A program made the translations under genes and the position numbers. Shown here in pieces: positions 44,883 to 56,570 of a stretch of DNA of 64,000 nucleotides (within the stretch, counting starts at the first letter, position 1; every line of letters starts with the position of its first letter). This stretch comes from Coptis chinensis (taxonomy: Eukaryota; Streptophyta; Magnoliopsida; Ranunculales; Ranunculaceae): positions 10,583,001 through 10,647,000 of the forward strand of contig CM027378.1 of NCBI GenBank assembly GCA_015680905.1, read 5' to 3'. Under the pieces are notes generated by a model, which was not told the DNA's origin, ran no database searches, and saw nothing but the letters and a program-made list of their open reading frames with translations.

Positions 44883-44899
44883 TTCTGAGTTGCTCTTCT

Positions 44900-44922
44900 C
44901 TGTCCCCACAAACGGCGCCAAA
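44900..44922 (-). promoter_or_regulatory. Primer binding site of the Tat-lineage element
   Basis: In the minus sense, directly after the LTR end CTATACA and TT, the sequence is TGGCGCCGTTTGTGGGGAC. The first ten bases match the complement of tRNA-Asp; the rest is less good. Confidence 0.7.
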
Positions 44923-45280
44923 TGTATAGACCCTTAATTCACTACTACACAAATCTCTAGCTCTCTAGTACACTCTTACACAAAATGTATGGACCCTCCT
45001 TTTCTCTCTTTCTTCTCTCTTTTTCCTGTTCCTCTCTCTCTCTTTTTCTCCAGCGGCCCCCCTCTTTTCTCCACCTCTTCTCCTTTTTATATTCCCCTTT
45101 TCTTCCTCGGGACCGTCCACCTGTCCTATCATCCTACGACCCTGATGTCGACCATACACTTGCCACCGTGGACTAGGGTTCCGCGGCCTTAATCCGCTGC
45201 TCCTCCTCATCCTTGCGTATGTTGCTCCCTATCTGCTGCACCGCGGACTCGGTCCAAGAGGTACACATCATGCTATTACA
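44923..45280 (-). repeat. 5' LTR of the Tat-lineage element
   Basis: 358 bp, matching 35241-35598 with about 10 differences. Its CT-rich centre is identical in layout. Confidence 0.92.
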
Positions 45281-45303
45281 ATAGTGTATTCCTTCCAATC
45301 TCC

Positions 45304-45657
45304 TTATTTAATGATCTTATTGGAAATCATGCAAAGACAATTCGTATTTGATATGGCTATTTGTGCAAGTATTTTACGATTAAGAAGCAACTGCCTCTTG
45401 TATATATCATTTATGGATATACTATAATTATAGGATACCCCCATCTCGCGAATTGCTGCATTTATACGAGTAATCCACAAACGACGAAAACTTCTCTTTT
45501 GTCTGCCCCTATCCTGATGAGTAGAAACCAAAGCCCTTATTTTTTGTTGAATAGTAGTTCGAGTAAGTCTTGAATGAGTCCCCCGAAAGGTTGATGCAAA
45601 TAAACAAATTTTTGTTCGACGTCTTCGAGCAACATACGCTCGTCTAATTCTGGTCAT
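45304..45657 (-). pseudogene. rpl20: rpl20 (plastid-derived copy, frame still open)
   Basis: 117 codons from ATG at 45657 ([20 protein letters not shown]) to a stop at 45304. This is the usual length for chloroplast ribosomal protein L20, with the conserved [15 protein letters not shown] and [16 protein letters not shown]. No nuclear promoter or transit peptide accompanies it. I take it as an inert nuclear copy that has not yet gathered stops, not an active gene. Confidence 0.88.
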
Positions 45658-46426
45658 TGAATCAAGTTAAACTTTAATGAATAACTAATTGATTTTTTTC
45701 TTTCAATCATTCTTTTCCCCTTTCCTGGTCTATTAATAACAAAACGGATTCTTCCAATGTATAAAAAAAATTCCAATGGCTTTTGCTACTATGACCTTCC
45801 CAACCACGATTTTCCAGACATTTAACCTTAAAAAAAGAAATTATATTGATACTAAACAAAATAATAATAATAAATTGTAAATTAAGTTAAGTATATTATA
45901 AATATAAAGTAGTAAGGGTAAATGGATAAAAAAAAGTGGGTTCCTTCGTTTCTATGGTTGCTTCTTAAACGGTGAGGTCCTTTCTATACACCGGAGCCTC
46001 TTCCCTCATTTAATCAATGTTATTAGTAACTTGTATAGTTCACATTCTTTGACTCTACCCATCCAGCAATAGGTCTTTTCACAATGAGATCTACCCATAC
46101 AGTAACGGTATTTAATTATAAAGGTTGGCCTGGCTAGGTAGCTGACCCTGTTAGTTCGTTCTTGCAAGAGCGGAGCGTGTTTCTTTTGCTTCTTAAATAC
46201 TATTTCCCCTGCTTAATGGATAACCATTTGCTACCACTGGGGAATTGCTTCTCATCTCCAATTGAGGTGATTGGATTTGCACCAATGGAAACCATAAATT
46301 TCATACATAGTGGTTGTTTTTATATATTGAATGGAATTCTTCCATCCTATTCATTGGTACTGGTCATTGATACTGGAAAAAAAATTCCCTTTCTTTTTTC
46401 CAGTTCATGATTTGAACGAGTCACAC

Positions 46427-46541
46427 ATACACCCTAGTACACGTTCCTCGACGCTGAGGACATCCCCGAAGAGCGGGGGATTTTTTTTACATTTTTTATT
46501 GGCTGTCTTGTGTTTCTAATAAGTTGTTTAATAGTTGGCAT
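46427..46541 (-). pseudogene. rps12: rps12 5' exon (plastid-derived)
   Basis: ATG at 46541 opens MPTIKQLIRNTRQPIKNV. One extra A in the following A-run shifts the frame, after which SPALRGCPQRRGTCTRVY is readable. The exon is followed by GTGTGA, the 5' end of the trans-spliced group II intron. Its position upstream of rpl20 on the same strand is the plastid order. Confidence 0.88.
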
Positions 46542-46727
46542 TCTAAATCGGAATCACATATAAAATATAAAATGGGCTGGTTTAGATCAATCCTAACCCG
46601 ATGATTATGAATTATTTCTATTTACTATTGATTGAATTTATTTCATTTTACCTTATTTTGCCCCAACAAGAAGATAAAATTTAGGTTCATTCGAATTATG
46701 GTTCAAATCAAAATAGAGTCATGTCTA

Positions 46728-47847
46728 AGATTGACCGATGTGTAGTTAATTCGATCAGCTTGGCTCACTAGATTCCTTGCTTCAGAAGCCGAATTCCTTC
46801 CTCATGGTATTTCTGACCACTGCCCAGTTCAGGTAATGTGGTATGACAAAAGCAGGAAAGCGAGCCCTTTTAAGTTCTTCAATTCTTGGGTGAACCACCC
46901 AGAGTACAATGCATTGCTACTCGATGTATGGAATCAGCCTATCAGATTTAATCCCATGTACATCGTGCTTCAAAAGCTCAAGCTTCTCAAAATTCAGCTG
47001 AGACCTTGGGCTAAGAGAATTTTTTCTGATCTTCACTCACGGGTAGAGAAAGCTACAGAAGTTCTTTTCAGTCTTCAAAAACAGATTCAAAATGATCCCT
47101 TGAACACTTCTTTAGTAACAAGGGAAAAAGCTGCAATGGAAGAGTATGCGCTATTGGTTAAATTAGAATATGTTGAACTGGCTCAGAAAGCTTCTAGAGA
47201 TTGGTTCACAAAGGGAGACAAAGGAACGGCTTACTTCTTTAATTGCCTAAAGGAATGGAAGAATAGAAGTGCCATAAGATCCCTTACCACGCATGATGGG
47301 GTGCAGCTTAACACGCAAGACTAGGTAACCAATGAGGTGTTGAATTATTATCAAGAACTCTTGGGTACTAACTCTCCATTGCAGGTCAATGAGGATTTCT
47401 TTCGTGAACTGAATGTCAGAAATACAATTCCTCATGAAATAGCAGCTACCCTAGACGTTGATGTGAGTCCAGAAGAAATAAAGCAAGCTCTCTTTTCCAT
47501 GGATGACTCCAAATCACCAGGGCCAAATGGATTCAATGCTTTCTTCTATAAGCATTGTTGGAATATAGTAGGCAATGATTTCACCAATGCAGTGTTTAAC
47601 TTCTTTACTTCCTTCCACATGCCAAGAGGAGTTAATGCTACACTACTCTGCCTTATTCCCAAAGTGAAGAACCCTTCTAAGGTGGAAGAGTATCGACCCA
47701 TTGCCTGTTGCAATATCATTTATAGGTGCATTACTAAGGTACTCACAAACTGCAGACTCAAAGGAGTGATTGAGGAATTGATTTCCCCTAATTAAACAGC
47801 TTTTATCCCGGGGCGCAACATCCAAGATAACATTCTGTTGTCCCATG
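46728..47847 (+). pseudogene. L1-type LINE ORF2, 5' part (endonuclease end, linker, RT start)
   Basis: The text begins in the endonuclease C-terminus (FLPHGISDHCPVQV) and goes on through the linker (FKFFNSWVNHPEYNALLLDV, ASRDWFTKGDKGTAYFFNCL). RT block 1 follows: SPEEIKQALFSMDDSKSPGP, NATLLCLIPKVKNPSKVEEY, RPIACCNIIYRCITKVL. Stops lie at 47322 and 47795. It breaks off in the words for AFIPGRNIQDNILLSHEL, which are completed at 62790 after the Athila-like element. This is a dead LINE. Confidence 0.88.
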
Positions 47848-47852
47848 AACTG
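47848..47852. repeat. Target site duplication AACTG (left)
   Basis: AACTG precedes TGATAAGAGCCC and is repeated at 62785-62789. The LINE codons for HEL-LRGYTRNW join exactly across it. Confidence 0.92.
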
Positions 47853-49331
47853 TGATAAGAGCCCAAAATTGTAGTTTTAACCCTGCAACAGTCATACTTT
47901 TAGACCAATTATGTGAGTAATAATTAAGAGTTAACACTGATTACGTGTTTTATTTCATTTCAGGTTTCAAAGTCCATTATGTGCAGAAATGTGCCACTTT
48001 AGCGAGATAAAGGAGCTAAGGTTGGTTACTAAGGAGTTCCATGATTAAAGGCCAAGATTCAAGAAGACAAAGCCTTTCTAAAGCCCGGTCAAAAGCTGAA
48101 AAGTCGACGCGGGTTGAAACAGCACACAAGTCAGTAGAACTTTCGAAAGCTGTATCTTTGGACTTAGACCTCGGAATGGGGCCTACCTTATGGCAAAACG
48201 ACCGGCTCGGAAAGAGATTTCCAATGGTCCAAGCCTTGACCCAATCAGAGGAGCAGAAGTGGACAAAAAGTCTATTGAAGCCAACTGCAGCAGGAAGAGG
48301 CCTTTTTGGACTGAAAGAATTGGGTTTTGGGCCTGATTCTCTGGCCCAAAACATGGCTCCAAGCCCATGCACGATTTTTGGATCTGAAAGTATAAAAACC
48401 AAAGCTTAGCTCTTTGTTAATAGTAGCTAGTTAGACCTAAAATAATATAGATAATTCTAGATCTGTTTTCATTAATTAAATTAAGTTTTAGTTCAATTTT
48501 CAATTCTTGTTTTAGATTAAGTCTTTGAATCATTGTTCTTGATTGATTAGATAAATAAAATAGTTATTTTATCAATTTCGAATTGTGTTATTTCAATCTA
48601 TTAGATCTAGTTTTAATTGTTGATTGGTTACCATTTCTTGGTTGTTAATTGGAATTTAATCATTGTTTAGTTTAGATTAGTAAATTTCGAATCTTGATAA
48701 TATGTGTAGTTTAGATTCATATGGGAATGATTGCGGAATGATTCAAGGCTAAAACCTCCATTAGAGGGGTTGATGAAGCCTTAATGAAAACCTGGTGGTA
48801 TAGTGTAGAAGCATTGTAGAATCTATTCCAATCTAGAAGGTCGTGATTCGCCATGAGAATGGGTGGACGACCTCACATGCTAGTTAGTACTCGGTAGAAA
48901 TGCCATGAACACTAGGGATTAGAACTCGAATTTCTTGCCGTAAGAACGTAAGAATCGAGATACAAGAATCTATGCTAGGCTATTAAGTTGGATTCAAGGT
49001 GGATTCAATTCTCCTTTAATCCTTTATCTAGATTCAAAACAATCATATTTCCATAGTATTTGTAGTTTGAATTCAAATAATCAAATTTAGTAAGTATCAT
49101 AGTATATCACCTTCGTAAAGCTTTCATTGACTTAAGACTGATTAATTAGATTAGAAAACATTCCATGTTAGAGCACTAGGAGTGGAACGAATTTGTTACT
49201 CCACTCTATCTCGATAGAATTGAGAGTAGGAAACTTTGATAAATTAGACACATAAGATTAGTTTTAGTTTACTTACGTTTTGAGTTTCATTATTCATTTC
49301 GTATGTAGACTATTCAATTTTATCATATTCA
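47853..49331 (+). repeat. 5' LTR of the full-length Athila-like element
   Basis: It starts TGATAAGAGCCC and ends ATATTCA, 1479 bp. It contains the inverted repeat GTTTTGGGCC...GGCCCAAAAC (about 48324-48351) and a TATA box at 48391. The open frames on both strands in the first 550 bp recur in every LTR of the family and are not genes. Confidence 0.92.
48391..48398 (+). promoter_or_regulatory. TATA box in the LTR
   Basis: TATAAAAA lies 540 bp into the LTR, with AAAGCTTAGCTC downstream. It recurs at 61844 in the 3' LTR and in the minus sense near 17806 and 21696 in the other family members. It is probably the start of the genomic transcript. Confidence 0.6.
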
Positions 49332-49333
49332 AA

Positions 49334-49351
49334 TGGCGCCGCTGCCATCTT
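49334..49351 (+). promoter_or_regulatory. Primer binding site (tRNA-Asp)
   Basis: TGGCGCCGCTGCC, two bases after the LTR end, matches the complement of the tRNA-Asp 3' end at 12 of 13 positions; the match ends there. This is the usual primer for Athila-like elements. Confidence 0.85.
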
Positions 49352-49886
49352 AGTTGCACTTTAGCATTATTTTCATAGTAGAATTAGTCATTTCTAAAAT
49401 CCCATTAAACCCACCCACCCTTGTTTGATTCATACTGTGGTTATCCGTTTCAGCGTTGAAAAAGTTCCGACAAATTTACACTTGAAAGCGATCCCGGCGC
49501 TGTAAGGAGCGCACTATGCCTATAGTCTGGAACACGAGCGCGACCCGCCGGCCTTATTTTACCGGACCACGAGCACGACCCACCTCACACCGACGGCGAC
49601 GCTAAGTCACTGAACAAGGAGCGACCGCGCTTCTATCCGAAAGCTGCACTAAGCCCCTAAGCCAAAAATCCCGGATTTCAACAGGTTTGTTTCAAACTTC
49701 GATTTCTAAGTTTTTCAGTGTTCTAACTTATTATTTACACTGAACACGCGTAAAAAAGACGCTATTCATAAGCGAAGCAAGGACGCTATCAGGTATTCCT
49801 TTCTTCCATACCTCGCATCTCCGTTAGAGGCTCATACTAATATATCAAGATTGTTTGGATTGTTTTGTGTTTAGACTTAGACTTGC
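49352..49886 (+). other. Leader of the full-length Athila-like element
   Basis: 535 bp without a gene. It holds CCCACCCACCCTT, a GC-rich stretch (49480-49620) with GCGCGACCCG motifs and the conserved ACACGCGTAAAAAAGACGC...CAGGTATTCC block just before gag. Confidence 0.65.
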
Positions 49887-51480
49887 ATGAGATTAAGGTG
49901 CAGTGGGAGAAAAACACCAAACGTAATTAACCGTCAACAAACAAACATATCGAGTATACTAATCACTACACCTCTAACTACTATCCTACCAACCATACCG
50001 ACATAATGGTCAAGAAGAGAGAGACCTCTCTCCGGCTTCTACAAAGCTTTGGCGATAGCCCTAAATCTTGCATCGTTCTAGCGGACCGATGGGGATTTTC
50101 GAATCCCCAAACATATTTAATTTGTTACCCGTTTTCCATGGGTTAGGCCATGAAAAACCTTACCAACACATGCGTAGGATTGAACAAGTCCTTACAACAT
50201 TCCATCATCCTACGGTTGGTGCGGAACAAATTAAACTGAGGGTATTTCCTTCACCTTAGCCCGATAAAGCGTCTTGGTTAACTGCCCAAGCGCCTAACTC
50301 TATGGACTTGTGGGCTAAACTTGTTCAGCTATTTATGGAACATTTTACCCACCCCTAAAGACGGATGAGATGCTTTCCAAGATTCATTTCTTCCGGCCAA
50401 ACCCTCATGAATCATTTTCTCGAGGCCACGGAATCGTTCACCGATCTGCTTATAGAGTGTCCACACCATAACCTAGCAAAAGACACGTTAGTTCGTGCCT
50501 TTTTCAAAGGACTTCAACATCACCATAAAGAAGTCCTTGACATAATGAATGGGGGTAGTTTCCTAAGTAAAAGGAGCCTCGAGGCTTACAAATTTTAGAA
50601 GAACAAACTAAACACAATAACAATTGGGGAGTGATGATATCCCCGCTCTCGCTAGTTCTTCTTCAATAGCTTAAAGGCCACGGTATGTTTGAGATGAAAC
50701 CCGATCCAGAACTTAAAAATTTAATCGAATCTCTAACTAAAAAGGTAGAGGCTATTTCTATTCAACAAAAGGCTATTCCCGTCATGAATGTCAACTCCAA
50801 CCCATGTAATTTATGTTTGAGTCCTGAGCACCCTGACTCCTATTGTCCTCTCGCCTATGAACAACAACAATTAGAGCAAGATAATGTTTGCTCTATTAAT
50901 AACTATCCTATTCCTAATGCCCCATGGAGACAACATCCCAACTTTAGTTGGCGAAATAATCAAGTTACAACTCCAGGCTTTAATAACCAAAATGTTAGGC
51001 AAGCAAACAACTATAATCAAGCTCCACCTAGGCAAGGACAGGGACAAGGTCAAGGAAATTATAATAATTATAACAACCAAGCGCAACCACGACAAGGTGT
51101 AGCACAAGGTCAGAATAATTATAATAGTTATAATACCAATAGAGGTCTCGTTCCGGTTAACAATTGTAACTATCAAAACCCACCCATAAATAATCAACGT
51201 AAGATAGTTCGGTCGCACCACACTCGTGACTACTACACCTACAATAACCGGACCCGTGTCGGCCTTTATACAAGTTACCCAACAACTTTTCCAATCAATG
51301 ACTCAATCAAACCAACAGATCTTACAATCCATAAATCGGGGCATACAACAGTTAGCCCAAGAGAAAGCCCAACCAAAAGGCGTGTTTCGGGACACAAGCT
51401 ATACCAAACCCTAAAACAACAAACACAGTCTTTGAGGTAAACGGTAATACTAGTACGGATACGACAATAGTAGGTGACCT
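49887..51480 (+). pseudogene. gag of the full-length Athila-like element
   Basis: ATG at 49887 opens MRLRCSGRKTPNVIN, matching the other copy. The core is spread over frames: FNLLPVFHGLGHEKPYQHM, GAEQIKLRVF, KLVQLFMEHF, LLIECPHHNLAKDTLVRAFF. A later frame (50685-51440) has the zinc knuckle CNLCLSPEHPDSYC (C-x2-C-x4-H-x4-C, all four ligands kept) and Gln/Asn-rich repeats (RQGQGQGQGNYNNYNN). Stops lie near 49980, 50250, 50360 and 50598. It would form the particle and bind RNA. Confidence 0.85.
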
Positions 51481-52700
51481 GAATGCTATCACCACTCTCC
51501 GTTCTGGAAGAGTGGTTGATAACAAAGTAACTATGCCTATAGTTACCCCATCAGTACTCCCAACACCAGATATCAAACTAGATACCGAAATAGAAACTGA
51601 AGAGCCTACCACAGTAGAGGTACCAGTTAAACCACAACCTAAGAAACAGAAAGCCAAAGTTACACATCAAGTCGAGCCATACACTAAATATAGAGCTAAA
51701 CCACCGTTCCCTCAAAAATTAGCCATGCTAACCAGGGATACAAACTTTGAGGAGATTAGGAACGTTTTCAAGAATCTAACGATAAACCTTCCTTTTCTCG
51801 AAGCTATTAAAAAGCTACCTAATCACGCTAAGTTTCTTAAAGAGTTGTGCACTACTAGGCGTAAGACTAACATACCTAAAGACGCCTTTCTAACTGAACA
51901 ATTCCCAACTTTATCCGAAAATAATGGAATTGTTAAGTACAAGGACCCTGGTCGTCCTACTGTAAAATGCACCTTAGGAGATTCCCACACGACGACCGCT
52001 TTATTAGACACGGGGCGAGTGTTAACTTATTCCCCGTATTACTTGTATAAACAAATAGGTCTACAGAAATGCAACCTACAAAAATAACGCGTTGCAATTA
52101 GCGGACGTGTCAATTAAGTATCCTAAGGGTGTAGTGGAAAACGCGTGCTTGTTAAGGTTCGAGGATTTTACTATCCTCGATTTTGTTATCCTCGATACGG
52201 AAGTCGCCAACGACTCTGTACCGATCATCTTAGGGCGCCCCTTCTTAGCAACTGCCAACGCCCTTATAAATTGCCGCGATGGTAAGATGTCCTTATCTTT
52301 TGGCCATCTTACAGTTGAGGTAAATATTTTTAAAATGATGAAACAATTACCAGATCCGTCTATAGATGGGGAGGTTAGCATGATCGAGAGCTTAGCTCAA
52401 GATTATTTTAACAACACGTTTCCTGAAAACAATATGTACAAATTCCTTTCTTTTGGAAAGTCAGATTTTGTAAATGACTCCTACTTAGAGGAAGTCAACA
52501 CCATCCTTGAGTCCACCCCAATTGTAGACACTTCGGTTGCTCCACATATTGAGTATGAAAACTTGCTACCTAAGCAAGTATTCATTATGCAAAATGAGGA
52601 CCCCAACGAAACATCTATTGATTTTCCTCCCACCCCAGTGCTTAAACCCCTTCCCCCAGAGTTAAAATATATTAAACTCGATCCGGATGGTAGTCATCCG
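51481..52700 (+). pseudogene. Protease region of the full-length Athila-like element
   Basis: VFKNLTINLPFLEAIKKLPN and FLKELCTTRRKTNIPKDAFL lead to the active site TALLDTG (DTG intact, about 51998-52015). The frame shifts just after it. It then resumes in another frame at 52092 with VSIKYPKGVVENA, FVILDTEVANDSVPIILGRP and NALINCRDG. The acidic linker DPSIDGEVSMIESLAQDYF follows. The frameshift at 52015-52090 makes it inactive. Confidence 0.85.
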
Positions 52701-53740
52701 ATAATTATATCTTCTCTGTTATCTAAGAATGAAGAGACAAGTTTAATCCGGGTGATTAGGGAACATCGGTCTGCGATTGGTTGGTCCCTAGCTAACATTA
52801 AGGGAATTGACCCTAATGTTTGCACTCATCGTATCCATTTGGAGGATAACGCGAAAACTTCTCGCGAACCTCAGCGTCACTTGAACCCTGCCATGAAAGA
52901 GGTGGTTAGGGAAGAAGTCTTACGATTACTCGATGCGGGTATCATATACCCAATCTCTGATAGCGAATGGGTCCGCCCCATTCATGTAGTTCCTAAGAAA
53001 TAAGGAGTTACCATGGTTCGTAACGGAAAGGGTGACTATGTTGTCACACAAGGTCCTATGAAATGGAAGATCTGTATTGATTACAGACGTTTAAATGCTA
53101 TGACACGAAAGGATCACTTTCCTTTACCTTTTATAGATCAAATGCTCGAACGCCTAGCTGGTCATGCTTTTTATTGTTTTCTCGGATGGCTACTCGGGCT
53201 ATTTTCAGATTATTATTGATATTGATGACCAAGAAAAGACTACCTTCACATGTCCCTTTGGAACGTATGCCTATAAAAGAATGCCTTTTGGCCTTTGTAA
53301 TGCTCCCGAACCTTCCAAATGTATGCTTCATATATTTAGTGACATGGTAGAAATGACTTTTATGGAAGTTTTCATGGATGATTTTTCTATCTATGGAGAC
53401 TCCTTCACGATCGTTTGTCTAACTTTGTCTAAGGTTTTGACACGGTGTGAAGAAAAGAGCCTCGTTTTAAACTGGGAAAAGTGTCATTCCATGGTGAAAA
53501 AGGGCATAGTACTAGGTCACATTGTATCTAGTGATGGCATCGAAGTAGATAAGGCCAAACTAGATAAGATAGCGACTCTACCTAAACCACGGACCGTCTA
53601 TGATATTAGAGCCTTTCTAGGCCATGCAGGTTTTTATAGGCGATTTATGAAAGACTTCTCGAAAATAGCTAGGCCTTTAACTAATCTGCTTTTGAAAGAT
53701 GCAATCTTTGATTTTAATTTTAACTGTAAGCGTGCTTTTT
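52701..53740 (+). pseudogene. Reverse transcriptase of the full-length Athila-like element
   Basis: NPAMKEVVREEVLRLLDAGI (about 52881) starts the fingers, with a stop at 53001 after VVPKK. CIDYRRLNAMTRKDHFPLPF and then DGYSGYFQIIIDIDDQEKTT follow after a shift near 53180. The active-site box FMDDFS at 53371-53388 is intact. GHAGFYRRFMKDFSKIARPL closes the domain before another shift at 53742. A functional RT would need several changes. Confidence 0.88.
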
Positions 53741-54180
53741 GAAACTTTAAAAGCACCTCTAACCTCTGCACCAATTATACAGACCCTCGATTGGTCTAAA
53801 CCTTCGAACTCATGTGTGATGCTAGTGACTATGCGGTTAGTGCGCCTTGGGACAAAAACTAGATAATAAGTCCACTGCCATTTATTATGCTAGTAAAACA
53901 TTAAATGATGCTCAACGAAATTATTCAACTACAGAAAAGAATTCTTAGCCGTCATTTATGCTTTTAGATAAGTTTAGATCCTTATTTGGTTGGTTCTAAA
54001 ACTTTATTTTACACGGACCATGCATGCCGCCTTTAAGTACCTTCTTGCGAAGAAGGATGCTAAGCGAGATTAATCCGATGGATCCTTCTCCGCAAGAGTT
54101 CACATTAGAAATAAAGGACAAAAAGAGGGTCAAAAACGTGGTTGCCGACCACCTATCTAGACTCACAAACGACGACGATC
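53741..54180 (+). pseudogene. RNase H of the full-length Athila-like element, heavily shifted
   Basis: Short pieces in alternating frames can be recognised: [19 protein letters not shown] near 53880-53940, YTDHA near 54010-54025, and FTLEIKDKKRVKNVVADHLS (54098-54157) at the end. At least four frameshifts within 300 bp make this the most decayed part of pol. Confidence 0.75.
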
Positions 54181-55580
54181 GGTCGATTCGAGTCCATACC
54201 GGACTCTTTTCCCCGATGAGCATCGTATGCCATTTTTTCAAAGACCATGGTATCTTTGACATTGTAAATTATCTAGTGGCTGATGTTATGCCTTATAATT
54301 GGTCAAGAAATGAACGTAAGAAGTTTTTGGCCGAAAGTTAAGTTATACTACCGGATGAGCCCTACCTTTTTAAGTATTGTGCGGATCAGATTATTCGTCG
54401 TTGTATTCCCCAGTGGGAATATAATGAAGTTCTATCGTTCTGCCATGACAAAGAGTGCGGTGGACATTTTAGTTTGATGAAAACAGCTGCTAAAGTTCTT
54501 TAATGTGGATTTTATTGGCCTACCATTTTTAAGGATGCCTAAGTGCATTGCAAGACGTGTATTCGTTGCCAACAACTTGGGCGAATTACGAAACGTAATA
54601 TGATGCCATTAAATCCAATCTTGATCGTAGAAATTTTCGACATTTGGGGCATTGATTTCATGGGTCCTTTCCCGGTTTCCCACGGTTTCATTTATATTCT
54701 AGTTGTAACTGACTACGTGTCTAAATGGATAGAGGCCCTAGCTTGCGTAAGCAATGACCATAAGACCGTTGTATTTTTATTAAAGAATATATTTTCTACG
54801 CGGGTTTGACATTCCTAAAGCCATCATTAGTGATGGTGGAACACATTTTGCAAAGAGTTGTTGCATCCCTAGTGAAAAAGTATGGAGTTACACACAAAGT
54901 AGCAACTCCTTATCATCCACAAACTAGCGGACAAGTAGAAGTTTCTAATAGGAAATCAAAAAGATTTTAGAAACAAATGTAAACCCCGATAGGAAAGATC
55001 GGTCAAAGCGTCTATCGGATGCCTTATGGGCGATAGAACTGCTTTCAAAACTCCTATAGGTATGTCTCCCTTTAGATTTGTATTTGGGAAACCATGTCAT
55101 TTGCCCGTTGAATTAGAGCACCGTGCTCTGTGGGCTATAAAAAGCCTTAACTTCAATATTGATGAGGCAGGTGTCAAACGCAAGTTGCAATTGAATGAGC
55201 TTGAAGAAATCCGTAGCGATTCGTACGATCTCGCGAAGGATTATAAAGCTAACTTGAAACGTGTTCATGATAAGCATATCTTGCGCAAAGAGTTTGTGGT
55301 CGGTCAAAAGGTTTTGCTTTACAACTCTCGTCTACATATTTTCCCAGGAAAACTAAAAATCCGTTGGTCTGGCCCCTTTCTGGTTACTGAAGTCACCCCT
55401 TACAGGGCAATCACCTTGGTAAATCCAAACGACAACAGTACCCTTCAAGTTAATGGTCAACGGTTAAAACATTTTCACGAACTTCTGTCTCCTGATGTAG
55501 AGGAAGTCCTTTTACAGGACCCTATCTATGAGGACTTACCCTTGTCATTTGGTGTACTTACTTTTATTTCCATATATTGA
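54181..55580 (+). pseudogene. Integrase of the full-length Athila-like element
   Basis: The HHCC finger is read as FCHDKECGGHF and HCKTCIRCQQLG. The core has WGIDFMGPFPVSHGFIYILV (first Asp), a frameshift at 54806, IISDGGTHF (second Asp) and GQVEVSN (Glu). Then one long frame (55026-55580) holds the C-terminal domain: [52 protein letters not shown]. Stops at 54340, 54501 and 54541 add to the damage. Confidence 0.88.
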
Positions 55581-56570
55581 TAAGTGCACCATTCAGGTAA
55601 CCGGGCCCTCCCTATGGAGTGTGTGGCTGTAAGTACTGGATCCTAAGTCCACGATTAACATAATTCACGTTTTCCACTTTTGCATGTTTTCTCGGTTTTT
55701 GAGTCATGTTCCTCTATGGGGTGAATTATATATTTATTGTTTTTTCGTTTTTCTTATAATATACTAATAAAACATAAAATTAAATTAAAATTAAATTAAA
55801 ATTCTTAAAATCATAGAAATAGCAATCCAACAAGTCTTGGGAATCTGACTTTAAACGACCCACGTTGTAAACAAATTTTGTGTTTAAAAATTTGTTTGGG
55901 GGTGGGCAGTCGATCTTTCCATCGGGATTGCTCGAACTTTCCATTGGTTTTGTTTAGGCCCATTACTTGTAGTTCAATTGGGTTGACGTAATCTAAACTT
56001 AGATTTCCTTCGTTCGCATAACTTACGTCACACACGCACTTTGAGGCGTTCTTTCACCCTCTTATATGTCACCTATGGTTGGAATTGAGTGTTTTATGGA
56101 TCATTGGATTGGAAATTCTCTACTGATCATTTCCATAACTCATTCGCCAAAATCGGGCCAGTAACGAAGCGGCAAATTGAGTTTGAATTTGCGCGAAAAA
56201 TCGGAAATTTTGGAATTCAAACTGGGCTTGGGCCCAAACCGCACGCACGACGGTGCGTCACCTTCCTTCCCAAACCGCACGCACAGTGTTTCCACTTCCA
56301 TCCCGCCGGTTACAAGTTAAATAAAATTTTGGAAACCAAAATAAAAAAATAAATATAGAGAGAGGGAAGAAAACCTAACTACACCTACACCAAGGAAATC
56401 AAATCCACCTAAATCTTCTCTAAACCATCATCACCACCAACCCAACTCCGAAAAACAGCCACCAATTATACCTTCTACCACCACCACCGCCACCAACGCC
56501 GTTTTTAGTAGTTTTCTTCAAACTCGCCTCCCCCACAGTCTACAAACCATTAGTAGTCTAAGAAATTTCA
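55581..56570 (+). other. Spacer between pol and ORF-A with a polypurine-like motif
   Basis: No gene. GTTTGGGGGTGGG occurs at 55894-55906. From about 56018 it is collinear with 16765-16211 on the minus strand. Confidence 0.65.
55894..55906 (+). promoter_or_regulatory. Internal polypurine tract-like motif after pol
   Basis: GTTTGGGGGTGGG matches the tract before the 3' LTR of the minus-strand copy (12 of 12). Confidence 0.65.

Larger units (their letters stand above)
35241..45280 (-). mobile_element. Tat-lineage Ty3/gypsy element, 10.0 kb, within the NUPT
   Basis: Two 358-bp LTRs bound a minus-strand gag-protease-RT-RNase H-second RNase H-integrase order. A long 3' region with an antisense ORF and tandem repeats follows. 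The duplicated RNase H and the antisense ORF are known traits of the Tat lineage. Flanking pentamers AAAGT (35236-35240) and ATAGT (45281-45285) differ at one base, consistent with an aged target duplication. The LTRs differ at about 10 of 358 sites by eye. Confidence 0.88.
45286..46727 (-). other. Chloroplast DNA insertion (NUPT), right part
   Basis: It carries rpl20 and the 5' exon of rps12 on the minus strand with their plastid spacers, in plastid order. It continues the segment at 34910-35240. It ends near 46727, where LINE sequence begins. Confidence 0.88.

Noticed and set aside
45304-45657. rpl20 as a functional nuclear gene
   Set aside because: It lies with plastid spacers and rps12 in plastid order, without a transit peptide or nuclear promoter.
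48041-48409. Open frames on both strands in the LTRs (also 61494-61862, 17665-18006, 21552-21902, 7476-7784)
   Set aside because: They recur at the same place in every LTR, on both strands, with no known motif, and they overlap the U3 inverted repeat and TATA box. They reflect LTR sequence, not genes.
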